In this document: one piece after another, positions 18,399-26,523 of the stretch
Layout of the letters: every line of letters starts with the position of its first letter
Position numbering within the stretch: position 1 is the first letter of the stretch
NCBI GenBank assembly: GCA_964581355.1
Contig: CAZOOA010000002.1
Location: forward strand, 1 to 64,000
DNA from: CAZOOA01 sp964581355
Lineage (GTDB): Bacteria > Bacillota > Dethiobacteria > DTU022 > UBA8154
Length of the DNA stretch: 64,000 nucleotides
Direction of reading: 5' to 3'
Position numbers and translations under genes: made by a program
The notes under the pieces: generated by a model
What the model was told of the DNA's origin: nothing
Databases searched by the model: none
Seen by the model: the letters and a program-made list of their open reading frames with translations, nothing else

Positions 18399-19157
18399 CT
18401 AATTTATTTTTACCGTTGCCCCTTTAATCGTTGCAGGCCCGCCAGATTTGACCACCAGGGAACTCCCGGCATTTATTTCCAGCGTCGATTTGGCTTTGAT
18501 ACTGATCTGTTGAGAAGTTAAGTTCAAGGAAGAACTGCTTTCTATGTTGATGCTGTCTTTCTGCGCATCAAGGATTATATTGGATTTGCCCGAATTAAGG
18601 GTGATTTTTTTGTCTGCCGTAACCTGGATCTGCCCGTTCTTGGAGTCTATATCCATAATATTGTCTTCATTTTTATCCTTGATGGTGATCACTTCTTTTT
18701 CATCGTCCAGGGTGATGGAAAGCTCTTTGGGGGTCTTCAACTGAATGCTTTCCTTACCTTCCTCATCATTGAACACGATCTCATGCCCGCTTCTGGTTTT
18801 AATCATGCGGATGTCGTTTTTCTGGTTTTCGATGGGGGAAGGCGGCTTGTAATTTTTGTTCCAGAGGGAACCCAGCACGTAAGGCCTGTTGATATCGCCC
18901 TGGTTAAAGGCCACCAGGACCTCGTCACCGACTTCGGGAAAGAAAAAGCTGCCCCACTGCTTGCCGCTCATCGGGGTTAGCACCCGGATAAACTCCGTTT
19001 CAAAGTCCGATGAGTCCCGGTTGATGATCCTGACTTTCAGCCTTCCCAGCTTTTCCGGGTCGTCGATGTCGGTCACTACGCCTACGGTGACACCGGGGAA
19101 ATAATCCCTGGCTTTGCTGTTTTGATTTTCATCATGCAATACATCAAGGATACTCAA
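18399..19157 (-). CDS. spike protein: gpV/gp5-type OB fold with beta-helix needle
   Basis: 252 aa. Residues 18-110 match the gp5/gpV OB-fold: GVVTDIDDPEKLGRLKVRI, SFFFPEVGDEVLVAF and PYVLGSLWN. Residues 120-252 are short alternating strands (ITLNSGKSNIILDAQKDSIN and so on) of the type that forms the trimeric beta-helix needle. A TTG start overlaps the hub stop codon (TTGA), so translation is probably coupled. Hub and spike are two genes here as in phages, not fused as in VgrG. No separate PAAR tip gene follows; gp25 comes directly next. Confidence 0.92.
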   Translation of the reverse strand: MSILDVLHDENQNSKARDYFPGVTVGVVTDIDDPEKLGRLKVRIINRDSSDFETEFIRVLTPMSGKQWGSFFFPEVGDEVLVAFNQGDINRPYVLGSLWNKNYKPPSPIENQKNDIRMIKTRSGHEIVFNDEEGKESIQLKTPKELSITLDDEKEVITIKDKNEDNIMDIDSKNGQIQVTADKKITLNSGKSNIILDAQKDSINIESSSSLNLTSQQISIKAKSTLEINAGSSLVVKSGGPATIKGATVKIN

Positions 19158-20272
19158 ATTTTATTCACTCCCAACTCCCCTTTGGTGAAATAGCCGCCGG
19201 AGCTGTACTGGTGTATTACTTTCTTGAGGTAGTAATCGTTGTCATACTCCTCGCCAAAACCATTTATGGTAATCATTTTCCCCGGCACAATTTCAGGTAT
19301 CCCGATGGTTTTAAAAGTGCCGTGAGCAAACTTGAAGGCATGCCTGGCCAGCTCCGCTTCCGCCCGGGCCTTGGCTTCGTTGGCTGAACTGATGGAAGGG
19401 TCGATCAGTGTCTTTTTGGCGCTTTCCTTGGCAATATTGGTGATATCATGGCCGGCATTTTTTCCTTTTCCTATGGCCGTAAAAGTCTTGGCGGTGGACT
19501 CAAACACATTACCGGGGTCGCTTTCATCATTGGCCCGGACTGTAAGCTCGGATACCTGGTCTGCCAGGGTCACCTCCCGGTAAAAGGAGTGCAGGTGCTG
19601 GGCATGCAGTTCCAGTAAAGAATCTTTATCTTGGCCAAACTCTTCGAAAAAGAGCTCGTTGTTAACCAGGTAGAACGCATAATTGACCCGTTTGGCGATG
19701 GAGACCAGGAAATCGTAGTCGCTTTGATTATGCTGTTCCAGGGGTAGCGTCCTTTCCTGGGTCAGGGTGATGGTCTGTTTGTCAATGTTTTTGGCATATT
19801 TTTTTAACACCTCTTTGACTGCATCCCCGTATTTTGTCAAGTCTTTCCTGGGTTGCGTGGAATGATAACTGTTCATCATCAGCCTTTTTATATCCATGCC
19901 CTCCAGCCGAATCTGAAAACCGCTGGATGCTTCGTATTCCAGTTCAACACCGGTGATAATTCCTTTGAATACCGATTTTTTTTCTTTTAAATATCCAAGC
20001 TGCACTTCAATGGTGCTGCCCAGCTTGAGCTTATCTCGAATGGTCTGGCTTACGCTGAATGTGTTTTTGGCTTCATCCAGGTCCACCCCCTGGTAAAATT
20101 CCAGGTTACAGGCACTGGCCTCATACCCTGCTGTCAGCTCCACCTGAATAGAATGAATAGGTGGGTTGTCACTTTGGGTAAAGGTATCACTGCCACCAAC
20201 GACAATGCTGTAGGTGGGCATGATAAAGCCCTGGTAGCTATTATATAAGTCCTGGTAAGCGTGCTTGGCCAC
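19154..20272 (-). CDS. gpD-type baseplate hub protein
   Basis: 372 aa. Shows the late-control-gene-D/VgrG N-terminal pattern: an early beta segment (IHSIQVELTAGYEASACNLE), KLGSTIEVQLGYLKEKKSVFKG, and QSDYDFLVSIAKRVNYAFYL, which corresponds to the E/Q-x-D-x-x-F-L motif of hub proteins. Hubs form the trimeric adaptor between tube and spike. Start: GTG at 20272 is used; an ATG 17 codons on (20221) with CAGGG before it is a serious alternative because hub proteins tend to begin near that point. Overlaps the spike gene by 4 bp. Confidence 0.9.
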   Translation of the reverse strand: MAKHAYQDLYNSYQGFIMPTYSIVVGGSDTFTQSDNPPIHSIQVELTAGYEASACNLEFYQGVDLDEAKNTFSVSQTIRDKLKLGSTIEVQLGYLKEKKSVFKGIITGVELEYEASSGFQIRLEGMDIKRLMMNSYHSTQPRKDLTKYGDAVKEVLKKYAKNIDKQTITLTQERTLPLEQHNQSDYDFLVSIAKRVNYAFYLVNNELFFEEFGQDKDSLLELHAQHLHSFYREVTLADQVSELTVRANDESDPGNVFESTAKTFTAIGKGKNAGHDITNIAKESAKKTLIDPSISSANEAKARAEAELARHAFKFAHGTFKTIGIPEIVPGKMITINGFGEEYDNDYYLKKVIHQYSSGGYFTKGELGVNKI

Positions 20273-20290
20273 GAAAGATTCACCCGCTAA

Positions 20291-20875
20291 TTATTCAAAA
20301 TGAAAATATTCCTTGATTGTAAGGTTCACAGTAGCCCGGACCGGCTTGCCCGTGCTGGTAAACATGGTATAGGTACAGTTCATGATGGTCACGTATCCCT
20401 TTAACTGGATGGAACCCCAGGAGAAAAAGACCAGGGGCGGAGGCTTGTAATCGCCTTGATTTTGGCCGGCTTCCGGATTCATCAGCTTTAAAAATTCATC
20501 GATGTATTTTTCTTTCACATCTTCTTTGTCACTTTCTTTTTTATACGTGGTATAGGTGTCAAAAAGCAGCTCCACGGTTAATTCCCTGGCATTGTGGTTG
20601 GAATACTGGGTGTGAGGGACTTTTCTCCCATAAAAGTTTTTGATCGACTCCTGGCCATAGTTTACCCCATCGTTTACGGTGATTTTATTGGGATTTAACT
20701 GCACAAATTTGACTACTTCTTCATTGTCTTCGGGCATGTTGATTTGGTCCGCTTTTTTACCGTATTCATCAGATTTGAGTATCTTGATTTTGGCTTTATC
20801 GGGGCCGCTTTTTTCATGGCTGTAGAAATCATCTAGTTTTTCTTTTATCTTATTATAAGCCTGCTCGAAGCTCAT
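20291..20875 (-). CDS. Afp7-like CIS tube/adaptor protein without LysM
   Basis: 194 aa. Resembles the N-terminal domain of CIS tube proteins (Afp7, phage gp53-like position): KIKILKSDEYG near residue 30, FVQLNPNKITVNDGVNYG, ARELTVELLFDTYTTY, and VFFSWGSIQLKGYVTIMNCTYTMFT. Homologues usually end in a LysM domain that links to the hub. Here the protein stops after the beta domain (TVNLTIKEYFHFE), so the LysM is absent. ATG directly follows the stop of the tape-measure candidate (TAAATG). Acts between tube and hub. Confidence 0.82.
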   Translation of the reverse strand: MSFEQAYNKIKEKLDDFYSHEKSGPDKAKIKILKSDEYGKKADQINMPEDNEEVVKFVQLNPNKITVNDGVNYGQESIKNFYGRKVPHTQYSNHNARELTVELLFDTYTTYKKESDKEDVKEKYIDEFLKLMNPEAGQNQGDYKPPPLVFFSWGSIQLKGYVTIMNCTYTMFTSTGKPVRATVNLTIKEYFHFE

Positions 20876-23800
20876 TTATAAACCCCTTCTCCTTCGCTCA
20901 CTGATGAGCTTTTTTTCTATCCTGGCATAAATCTTTTCTTCCAGGGAGGTAAGAGGAATCATGGACTCCAGGTCCAACTTTTCGATAAACTTGTTCCATT
21001 TCGCTTCCGGGTCTTCAAAGCGATATTCCTCGGTGACGGGAGCGTAACGGGTTTCTTCTGTGATCTCCTCGATAATCGGCTCTTCCTCTTCTTCATATTC
21101 TTCATGGACAACCTGCCTGCTTTCCTCTGCCGGCCTGCTGGTCCGGTGGATTAGGCCCGGATCGGAATCCTGCCGGGAATCAGCGGATAAGGCTTCCCCT
21201 GGAGGGAAAACTTCACCCGCTCCGGAAGGGAGGGCCCCGGAAAGGACCCCAGAAACCTGCGGAAAAGACAGGGCTGCTGGAATCTGCTGCCGCATTGCAA
21301 GCTGGTATGGTTCCTGGCCGGGTTCTTGTTCAAACTCCCCGGGAAGAGGCCTTTTCCCGGCCTGCACACCCTGAGCCAGAGCCCCCGAGGCAGGGGCAGG
21401 GAAAACATCACCTGCCCTGCGATGAGTCAAAAGGTGCTGTTCCATCAAAGCGGTTGTATAACGGGCAACCGCCCCGGGCAGGGAGAGCGGGTCGGTCCCT
21501 TGATAATCCCGCCTTCCGGTTGTCCTGCCCTCCTGCTGCAAGGGTTCCCGGCCAGCTTGCTGCCAGCCCGGCGCCATTGCCGCTGAAAGTGCTTGTACCT
21601 GCCTGGGAAAAGATTTTATCGGTTCAAGCTGCTCCAGTTTTAACGGCTTGGTTAACTCCCCGGATAACTCCAAAGTCATGTTGGCCAAGGACGTGTGACG
21701 GACTGGCTTTTCCCCGACCGGCAGATGCTGGAATCGTTGGAAAAACTCCTGCTTTTCTTTCATATCCACGGTTCGCTTGTCCGGGTGGATAAAAAGCAGG
21801 GACTGCAAAGGTTGCCTGAACTGCTGCAGGGCGGCTGAGTGGACCTGCTGGGTTGAAAGCAGTGTTTGTGCCGGGAAAAATTGTGTTGTAAAAGAACTTA
21901 TGAGAAGGGGACCTGCAGCCTTGTCGTCCCTTGTGCCTGCTGCTTTTTTCTCTTCTGCCGGATGGAAAAACATCCTTTGCGGCAGTTTTTCTTCAGGGTA
22001 AAAACGGACAACCTGTAAAGCTCGCCGACCTGGAAGTTCCGCTTGCGGCAGATCAGCGAAAAGTGATGCCTCCTCATAACCGTGCTCCGGCAGCTTCATC
22101 GGCCGGGATAAAACATCATCCAAGGGCTGCTGCGGGGCCCGGTGAAGCATCCTGTGATGTTTAAACGAAAGTTCTTGAAAAGTCTTCAGCGACTGCTCCA
22201 CAGTATGCACTGCCAGACTGAACCTTGTCCCGGGCCATTGCAGTTGATCCCGTAAATCCGTTTTCATCGGCAAGGCTGCCTGAACACCTTTGTCTTCCGG
22301 TAGCGCCTGGTAGGCAAACCTGCTGATGGGCCGGGTCATATGCAAAAGCTGGCTCACATTCTGTTGCTGCTGTTGATATATTTGAAGGTGCAAAGGCTGA
22401 ACTTGTGCCTGCTTTACCCCTTGCTGGTTTACGAATTGGTTGAAAGATTGGTCTTGGCTCAAATAGCGGCTAAAGTGCCGGCTGTAATGTTGTTGAAGCC
22501 CTGCCAACCTTTCCTTTAGCTGCAGATAACTGCTGGACAAAATATGCTCTATCACCCGGAGAGGGGAAGAGGCCAAAACCCTTTCCAGGTCCCTGCTGAC
22601 AATGGCTTGAGAAAAATCTGTTTGACCGAAGCGCAAGGCCTCCATCGGCTGTTGTTCCGGTATAGCTTGATCTCTTCTTTGCTCCCGGGACTCCAGGAAA
22701 TGCTGGCTTGTCCTGTATTCAATATCAGCACTGCGCTGCGCTTCGACTGCCACCCTGGAAGCATACCCGGGCAGCAGCGATTGCTGTAGAACGTGTGCCG
22801 GAAAAGTTAGTGCCGGCATGGTCGCCAGATCTGTCTGCAAGGCCGCCTGACTTGCGCTTTTTACATCTTGTCCCTGCCAGCCCGGCTGGCTTGCACCCTT
22901 TACCCCCGGACCCAGCCACTGCGCCGGACCGGGTTGCTGACCTGGCTGCGGCAAGCCGGCTTTTATGGTCTGCCGTTGGATGATCTCCCGGGCAAACCGG
23001 CTTAAATGACGGGAAACCAGGTGCACTTCTGGCCCGGCAGCCCGGGCCTGAGCAGCGGGCTGCGAATACCAGGCAATAAAGGTTGGGCTGAAGGGAACAG
23101 GCGCTTTTCTGCCTTGCTCCCGGAAACCCGGCACTGGGGCGCCTGCATCGTAAAGGGCGGTCCCCTGCTGCAGCCAGGCGGCTCCCCCGGTCAAATGCTC
23201 CGGTAACAGACCCTGCTGTTTAGCCTGGCCAGGAAAGGACACTGCTGCCGGGGAAAATATTTCTGCTTGACCGGCAGCCTGTGTTGCGCTTCGCTGCCCT
23301 GGAACCATCCAAACCGCCGGACCGGGTTGCTGACCTGGCTGCGGCAAGCCGGCTTTTATGGTCTGCCGTTGGATGATCTCCCGGGCAAACCGGCTTAAAT
23401 GACGGGAAACCAGGTGCACTTCTGGCCCGGCAGCCCGGGCCTGAGCAGCGGGCTGCGAATACCAGGCAATAAAGGTTGGGCTGAAGGGAACAGGCGCTTT
23501 TCTGCCTTGCTCCCGGAAACCCGGCACTGGGGCGCCTGCATCGTAAAGGGCGGTCCCCTGCTGCAGCCAGGCGGCTCCCCCGGTCAAATGCTCCGGTAAC
23601 AGACCCTGCTGTTTAGCCTGGCCAGGAAAAGCCAACCCTGGCAGATACACCCTTTGCACCAGCTTTCCGGCAGTTTTGCCCAAGAAATATCCAGGGAACT
23701 GCTGCTGAAAAGCCCGGTGCTTTTCCAGGAAGTGCTGGTGAAGCCGGTGGTATTGTCGATGAACGTGGTGGGCCAACTGCTCAAACCAGTAAGCGGCCCT

Positions 23801-24448
23801 GCTTGCAGCATGCTCATGCTGCCCTGACAGGCTTAAATCTAAAGGAGCGTCCCCGGTCAATAACGAAACAGCAGTTTCCTTTTGGGTCCGGTATCCAGGA
23901 CGCTGCTCCGGCCTGTCCACCGGTGCTGCCTGGCGTATATTTTCCAGCAACCATTGCTGCTGTTGCAATAATCCCGGGGGTATAAACTCCTGCTCTGAAG
24001 GAATCAACTCCCGGATGACAGTCTTTGTAGTTTCCTTCTCTCTGGTATCCTGCTGCAGCCGCTCCAAAGGCCGGCGATGTTCAATCATCCGGCTCTGGGA
24101 TAGAACATACTGCATCTTTAGGTACTGCTCCAGGTGCTGCTGTTCCAGGGGGCCGCCAGCCAGGTAGTAAGACCACTTGCGCCGGTGCTGCCGGCTGAGA
24201 AGCGTCGCTCTCGCCAACAAAGGTTCCAGGTAATCCGTTCTGCTGGGAAGCTGTCTTCCTGCGGTGTAGCCTTCGGCATAGAGCTGCCAGCCTGGGTAAA
24301 GGGGTGCTGTTCTCAGGGCTGGAAACTCTTCACCCTGCAGTCCGGTAGAAGGAAGAAACTGCCGGGAAATGTGCAAATCCGCGAACTGCCTGGAACCATG
24401 CAGCTCCCTTTGCCAGGCACTCTGCCTGCTATCCCCTGGACCTTCCAC
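20876..24448 (-). CDS. large Gln/Pro/Ala-rich protein at the tape-measure position
   Basis: 1190 aa, no recognised domain. Composition is strongly biased to Gln, Leu, Ala, Pro and Arg. The C-terminus (about 1120-1190) is acidic then basic and likely helical (EEYEEEEEPIIEEITEET ... KLISERRRRGL). GTG start with AAGGAG 7 nt upstream. Position between the tube/chaperone genes and the Afp7/hub genes is where myophages and Afp-like systems carry their tape-measure gene, which is the basis for the call. The high proline content is unlike classical all-helical tape measures. It contains a perfect duplication of 105 codons (see repeat). A structural or internal-lumen protein specific to this system is the alternative. 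Confidence 0.6.
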   Translation of the reverse strand: MEGPGDSRQSAWQRELHGSRQFADLHISRQFLPSTGLQGEEFPALRTAPLYPGWQLYAEGYTAGRQLPSRTDYLEPLLARATLLSRQHRRKWSYYLAGGPLEQQHLEQYLKMQYVLSQSRMIEHRRPLERLQQDTREKETTKTVIRELIPSEQEFIPPGLLQQQQWLLENIRQAAPVDRPEQRPGYRTQKETAVSLLTGDAPLDLSLSGQHEHAASRAAYWFEQLAHHVHRQYHRLHQHFLEKHRAFQQQFPGYFLGKTAGKLVQRVYLPGLAFPGQAKQQGLLPEHLTGGAAWLQQGTALYDAGAPVPGFREQGRKAPVPFSPTFIAWYSQPAAQARAAGPEVHLVSRHLSRFAREIIQRQTIKAGLPQPGQQPGPAVWMVPGQRSATQAAGQAEIFSPAAVSFPGQAKQQGLLPEHLTGGAAWLQQGTALYDAGAPVPGFREQGRKAPVPFSPTFIAWYSQPAAQARAAGPEVHLVSRHLSRFAREIIQRQTIKAGLPQPGQQPGPAQWLGPGVKGASQPGWQGQDVKSASQAALQTDLATMPALTFPAHVLQQSLLPGYASRVAVEAQRSADIEYRTSQHFLESREQRRDQAIPEQQPMEALRFGQTDFSQAIVSRDLERVLASSPLRVIEHILSSSYLQLKERLAGLQQHYSRHFSRYLSQDQSFNQFVNQQGVKQAQVQPLHLQIYQQQQQNVSQLLHMTRPISRFAYQALPEDKGVQAALPMKTDLRDQLQWPGTRFSLAVHTVEQSLKTFQELSFKHHRMLHRAPQQPLDDVLSRPMKLPEHGYEEASLFADLPQAELPGRRALQVVRFYPEEKLPQRMFFHPAEEKKAAGTRDDKAAGPLLISSFTTQFFPAQTLLSTQQVHSAALQQFRQPLQSLLFIHPDKRTVDMKEKQEFFQRFQHLPVGEKPVRHTSLANMTLELSGELTKPLKLEQLEPIKSFPRQVQALSAAMAPGWQQAGREPLQQEGRTTGRRDYQGTDPLSLPGAVARYTTALMEQHLLTHRRAGDVFPAPASGALAQGVQAGKRPLPGEFEQEPGQEPYQLAMRQQIPAALSFPQVSGVLSGALPSGAGEVFPPGEALSADSRQDSDPGLIHRTSRPAEESRQVVHEEYEEEEEPIIEEITEETRYAPVTEEYRFEDPEAKWNKFIEKLDLESMIPLTSLEEKIYARIEKKLISERRRRGL
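22922..23629. repeat. perfect 315-bp direct repeat, copies at 22922-23236 and 23315-23629
   Basis: The two copies are identical over 315 bp with a 393-bp period (131 codons), separated by 78 bp of unique sequence. Both lie in frame in the 1190-aa gene and encode the same 105 residues (FPGQAKQQGLLPEHL ... QPGQQPGPA). Identity at nucleotide level means the duplication is recent or is kept uniform by recombination. It could also be an assembly error. Confidence 0.95.
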
Positions 24449-24480
24449 TGCTGCTCCTTGTTCCGGTGGATCCCCGCTGC

Positions 24481-24918
24481 CTACCTTCGGTTCAATTGGT
24501 TTTTTTTTACCTCTACATTGAGCCCGTCGATAACAGCATCCAAGTTATTATTATCTAAGAAGAAATTCGTGTTGTTGATGTTATTCTGTAAAACATGAAC
24601 TTCTTGCGTGTGTTCGGTTTTATGCCAGCTTACCTGGGTCAGGTGGCTTTTAAGCTGTTTGATCAGTTCCCGCTTTAAACTGGCGCTGTTGTTAATCAAA
24701 AAAGACTGGTTATAGTTCAAGTTGCGAATTTGCAACAGCAGGTTCAGGATAATCTCAGCAAAACTGCCCTGGCCCTGGCTGTCGGGCTTATAGAACATCT
24801 CCGGGGCCATGACCTGCTCCTGCTGCCGGTCACCGGGCAGGGGGAGGGTTGTTAAATCTTTCCCCACTGTCTGCAGCGGTTTGAAGTTTGCTGTTAAAGG
24901 TTTTTTAATGATAATCAT
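24481..24918 (-). CDS. small CIS-operon protein of unknown function
   Basis: 145 aa. No family recognised. N-terminal 40 residues are polar and Pro-containing, the middle is helical (FAEIILNLLLQIRNLNYNQSF), and the end is Asn-rich then basic (NNINNTNFFLDNNNLDAVID). It starts 12 bp after the second tube gene and ends 32 bp before the tape-measure candidate. In some phages a small chaperone or tube-terminator gene sits here, but nothing in the sequence proves such a role. Confidence 0.75.
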   Translation of the reverse strand: MIIIKKPLTANFKPLQTVGKDLTTLPLPGDRQQEQVMAPEMFYKPDSQGQGSFAEIILNLLLQIRNLNYNQSFLINNSASLKRELIKQLKSHLTQVSWHKTEHTQEVHVLQNNINNTNFFLDNNNLDAVIDGLNVEVKKNQLNRR

Positions 24919-24930
24919 CTTAACCAGTCC

Positions 24931-25422
24931 TTATAGTGAAACAGGCATTTCAATCAACCCTGAATGTTCAATAGTCACGGAATCAATCATAATTTCCGGG
25001 CTTTTCGCATCCAGGTCGGTGACGCTCCATTCGCTGATAATCCCTTTTTCAAAGACAAACAACCGGATGGGAATTTTATAGTTGTTTAAAACCATCAATG
25101 CCCCGGGGGCAATAATATGGCTTTTCAAGAAAGGCTCGGCAGAGTAAAGGGCCAGCATGGGGTTCATCCGGACAAAGGCTTTCTCCAGGACCAGCTGTTC
25201 CAGCTTTGCCTGGGGGCTGGCCAAAATGATCGGCTTTTCGTTTAACCCGCCTTCCTGGTACGCTTCCCTGTCCGTCTTTCTTTTTATATTTTTCACTTTG
25301 GCGCAACCCCCGACCAGCAAGCCGAAGTAGAAAGCAAATTTGCTGGCAACTTTATGCTTCTTCTTGCCCATCAACATGTCCAGGGGGTTCAGGTCAGAAA
25401 GACTCAGGTTTGAAATATCCAT
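24931..25422 (-). CDS. second tube-like (gp19-type) protein
   Basis: 163 aa. Weak but readable gp19/tail-tube pattern: FAFYFGLLVGGCAKVKNI, a Tyr-x-Glu-Gly-Gly turn (REAYQEGG), LEQLVLEKAFVRM, and the closing beta segments IPIRLFVFEKGIISEWSV and IMIDSVTIEHSGLI. Afp-type systems have an additional tube homologue (Afp5) besides the major one (Afp1), thought to sit at the tube-baseplate junction. AGGAG 6 nt upstream of the ATG overlaps the stop of the preceding frame. Confidence 0.8.
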   Translation of the reverse strand: MDISNLSLSDLNPLDMLMGKKKHKVASKFAFYFGLLVGGCAKVKNIKRKTDREAYQEGGLNEKPIILASPQAKLEQLVLEKAFVRMNPMLALYSAEPFLKSHIIAPGALMVLNNYKIPIRLFVFEKGIISEWSVTDLDAKSPEIMIDSVTIEHSGLIEMPVSL

Positions 25423-25431
25423 AACTAGCTC

Positions 25432-25626
25432 CTAATATATATCAAAAATATCCTTCTTTTCGCTGTCTGCGCTCAACTTCTTGTTGATTTTCGATATTTC
25501 TTCACACCACTGGCGCCGTGTTCGGTGTTCCAGGTGCATGATCTCCTGCTGGGACCAGTGAAAATAATAGGCGATAAACGCCATTTCCTCGTACATGCTA
25601 TCACGGGGATAGCATTTTATTGTTCG
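25432..25626 (-). CDS. -1 frame extension of the tail chaperone, DUF6760-like domain
   Basis: 64 residues in the -1 frame relative to the upstream 121-aa chaperone. The core MYEEMAFIAYYFHWSQQEIM and the following LEHRTRRQW with EISKIN match a short domain I recall as DUF6760 from CIS clusters. The only in-frame ATG (25596) has no Shine-Dalgarno and lies inside a hairpin. The frame is open upstream through the chaperone's slippery run, so expression as a 183-aa chaperone fusion by -1 frameshifting is the best explanation. This mirrors G/GT-type tail-assembly chaperones of phages. Independent initiation at 25596 (54 aa) is the alternative. Confidence 0.75.
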   Translation of the reverse strand, partial: RTIKCYPRDSMYEEMAFIAYYFHWSQQEIMHLEHRTRRQWCEEISKINKKLSADSEKKDIFDIY

Positions 25627-25632
25627 AAAAAA
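25595..25632 (-). promoter_or_regulatory. candidate programmed -1 frameshift site with downstream hairpin
   Basis: On the minus strand the chaperone ends GGT-TTT-TTC-GAA-CAA-TAA. T-TTT-TTC (25626-25632) is a canonical X-XXY-YYZ slippery heptamer, two codons before the stop. Ten nt downstream lies a perfect 8-bp hairpin, ATGCTATC-CCCGT-GATAGCAT (25595-25615). It also buries the start codon of the downstream frame. Not tested experimentally. Confidence 0.7.
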
Positions 25633-25982
25633 CCCAGACTCACCTCGTTGGGCTCCCCGCACTTGGAGCAGTCAAATCTGTATTTGGGTGGTTCCACCTG
25701 GTTGATACTCTGGTATAAGTCCTGCAGGTAAGCAAGGTCGGCTGTAAACAGTTTCTCGATAACCCGCACGTCAATGTTTTTCAAATCGCCCAGTTCGGTT
25801 ATGACCCGGGACAGGATCATGATGCTCAGGTAGCTCTGGTTTTGCTGAACGCGGGGGTCTTTCATGGGCAGTATTTCATCGGCTGCCGTAGCCAGGCGCA
25901 TAACGCCTTTTTTGTTCAGGTTTCCATCTTTGTCCAGGTACCCTTTGGGCAGTTCAAAAGGAAACTCCGTTTGCAGTGACAT
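25617..25982 (-). CDS. tail-assembly chaperone-like protein (zero-frame product)
   Basis: 121 aa, ATG with GGGAGGAG 5-6 nt upstream. Helical, with LPKGYLDKDGNLNKKGVMRLATAADEI shape near the N-terminus (positions about 11-36) and a single C-x-x-C knuckle at the end (FDCSKCGEPNEV). It lies directly after the major tube gene, exactly where contractile phages carry the tape-measure chaperone pair (for example Mu gp41/42, P2 E/E'). The second frame extends it (see frameshift site). The role, binding the tape-measure protein before tube polymerisation, is inferred from position and from the frameshift arrangement. Confidence 0.75.
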   Translation of the reverse strand: MSLQTEFPFELPKGYLDKDGNLNKKGVMRLATAADEILPMKDPRVQQNQSYLSIMILSRVITELGDLKNIDVRVIEKLFTADLAYLQDLYQSINQVEPPKYRFDCSKCGEPNEVSLGFFEQ

Positions 25983-26011
25983 ATTACTCCTCCCAATCTC
26001 CTAAATAGGGG

Positions 26012-26047
26012 CGAGTAGTGGACATCACAGCTGATATCCACTACTCG
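26012..26047 (-). promoter_or_regulatory. 16-bp mRNA hairpin after the tube gene
   Basis: CGAGTAGTGGATATCA-GCTG-TGATGTCCACTACTCG on the minus strand pairs along 16 bp with one G-U. It starts 13 nt after the tube stop and has no T-tract, so it is not a standard terminator. It may protect the 3' end of a sheath-tube transcript or act as a processing point, giving more of these two high-copy proteins than of the downstream genes. Confidence 0.75.
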
Positions 26048-26059
26048 GTCCTGGTATTA

Positions 26060-26497
26060 TTAAGATTCTTCTCTTTCCAGCTTTTCGATAGCCAATTCCA
26101 GTGACTCAAAGGTGATCTCCGATTTTGTCCCACTGAACTCGGGGCCGGTATATTTGACCGGGAAGGCACCTTCCGCCGTCCAGGTAGCCAGGGCTGTAGA
26201 CATGTCCCAGTCCCGGGCTTCAATGGTAACGTTTTTCTGTTCCGGGGGGTCTTCTTTGATCCACTCAAAGAATGAAAAGTTGTCGGTCACCACGCCTGCT
26301 TTCAGGGTAATGTTTCCGAATTTTTTAAGACCGGGGATTTTCCGGACATAGTTTTCCGGGAATTCACCCTCCCTATATTCATGGACTTCCACCGAAACAT
26401 CGATCCCGGATACTTCTGACACATGGGCGACATCCAGGCCATCAATAGTGACGGCAAATCGATACGTTTGGACTAATTCCAGGTTTGGTTCGGCCAT
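26060..26497 (-). CDS. major inner-tube protein (gp19/Afp1-type)
   Basis: 145 aa. Typical tail-tube sequence: TYRFAVTIDGLDVAHVSEVSG at the start, EYREGEFPENYVRKIPGLKK, GNITLKAGVVTDNFSFFEWI, VTIEARDW, and a closing EITFESLELAIEKLE. This is the length of Afp1 and Hcp-like tubes. It polymerises into the rigid tube that the sheath drives through the target envelope. ATG with GAGGTG 8 nt upstream, 26 bp after the sheath gene. A strong hairpin follows the stop. Confidence 0.95.
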   Translation of the reverse strand: MAEPNLELVQTYRFAVTIDGLDVAHVSEVSGIDVSVEVHEYREGEFPENYVRKIPGLKKFGNITLKAGVVTDNFSFFEWIKEDPPEQKNVTIEARDWDMSTALATWTAEGAFPVKYTGPEFSGTKSEITFESLELAIEKLEREES

Positions 26498-26523
26498 GTT
26501 TTCTCACCTCTCCCTTTTAATGA

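Noticed and set aside
23006..23599. Two identical 66-aa plus-strand frames (23006-23206 and 23399-23599)
   Set aside because: They mirror the 315-bp duplication in the opposite strand of the 1190-aa gene; no ribosome sites.
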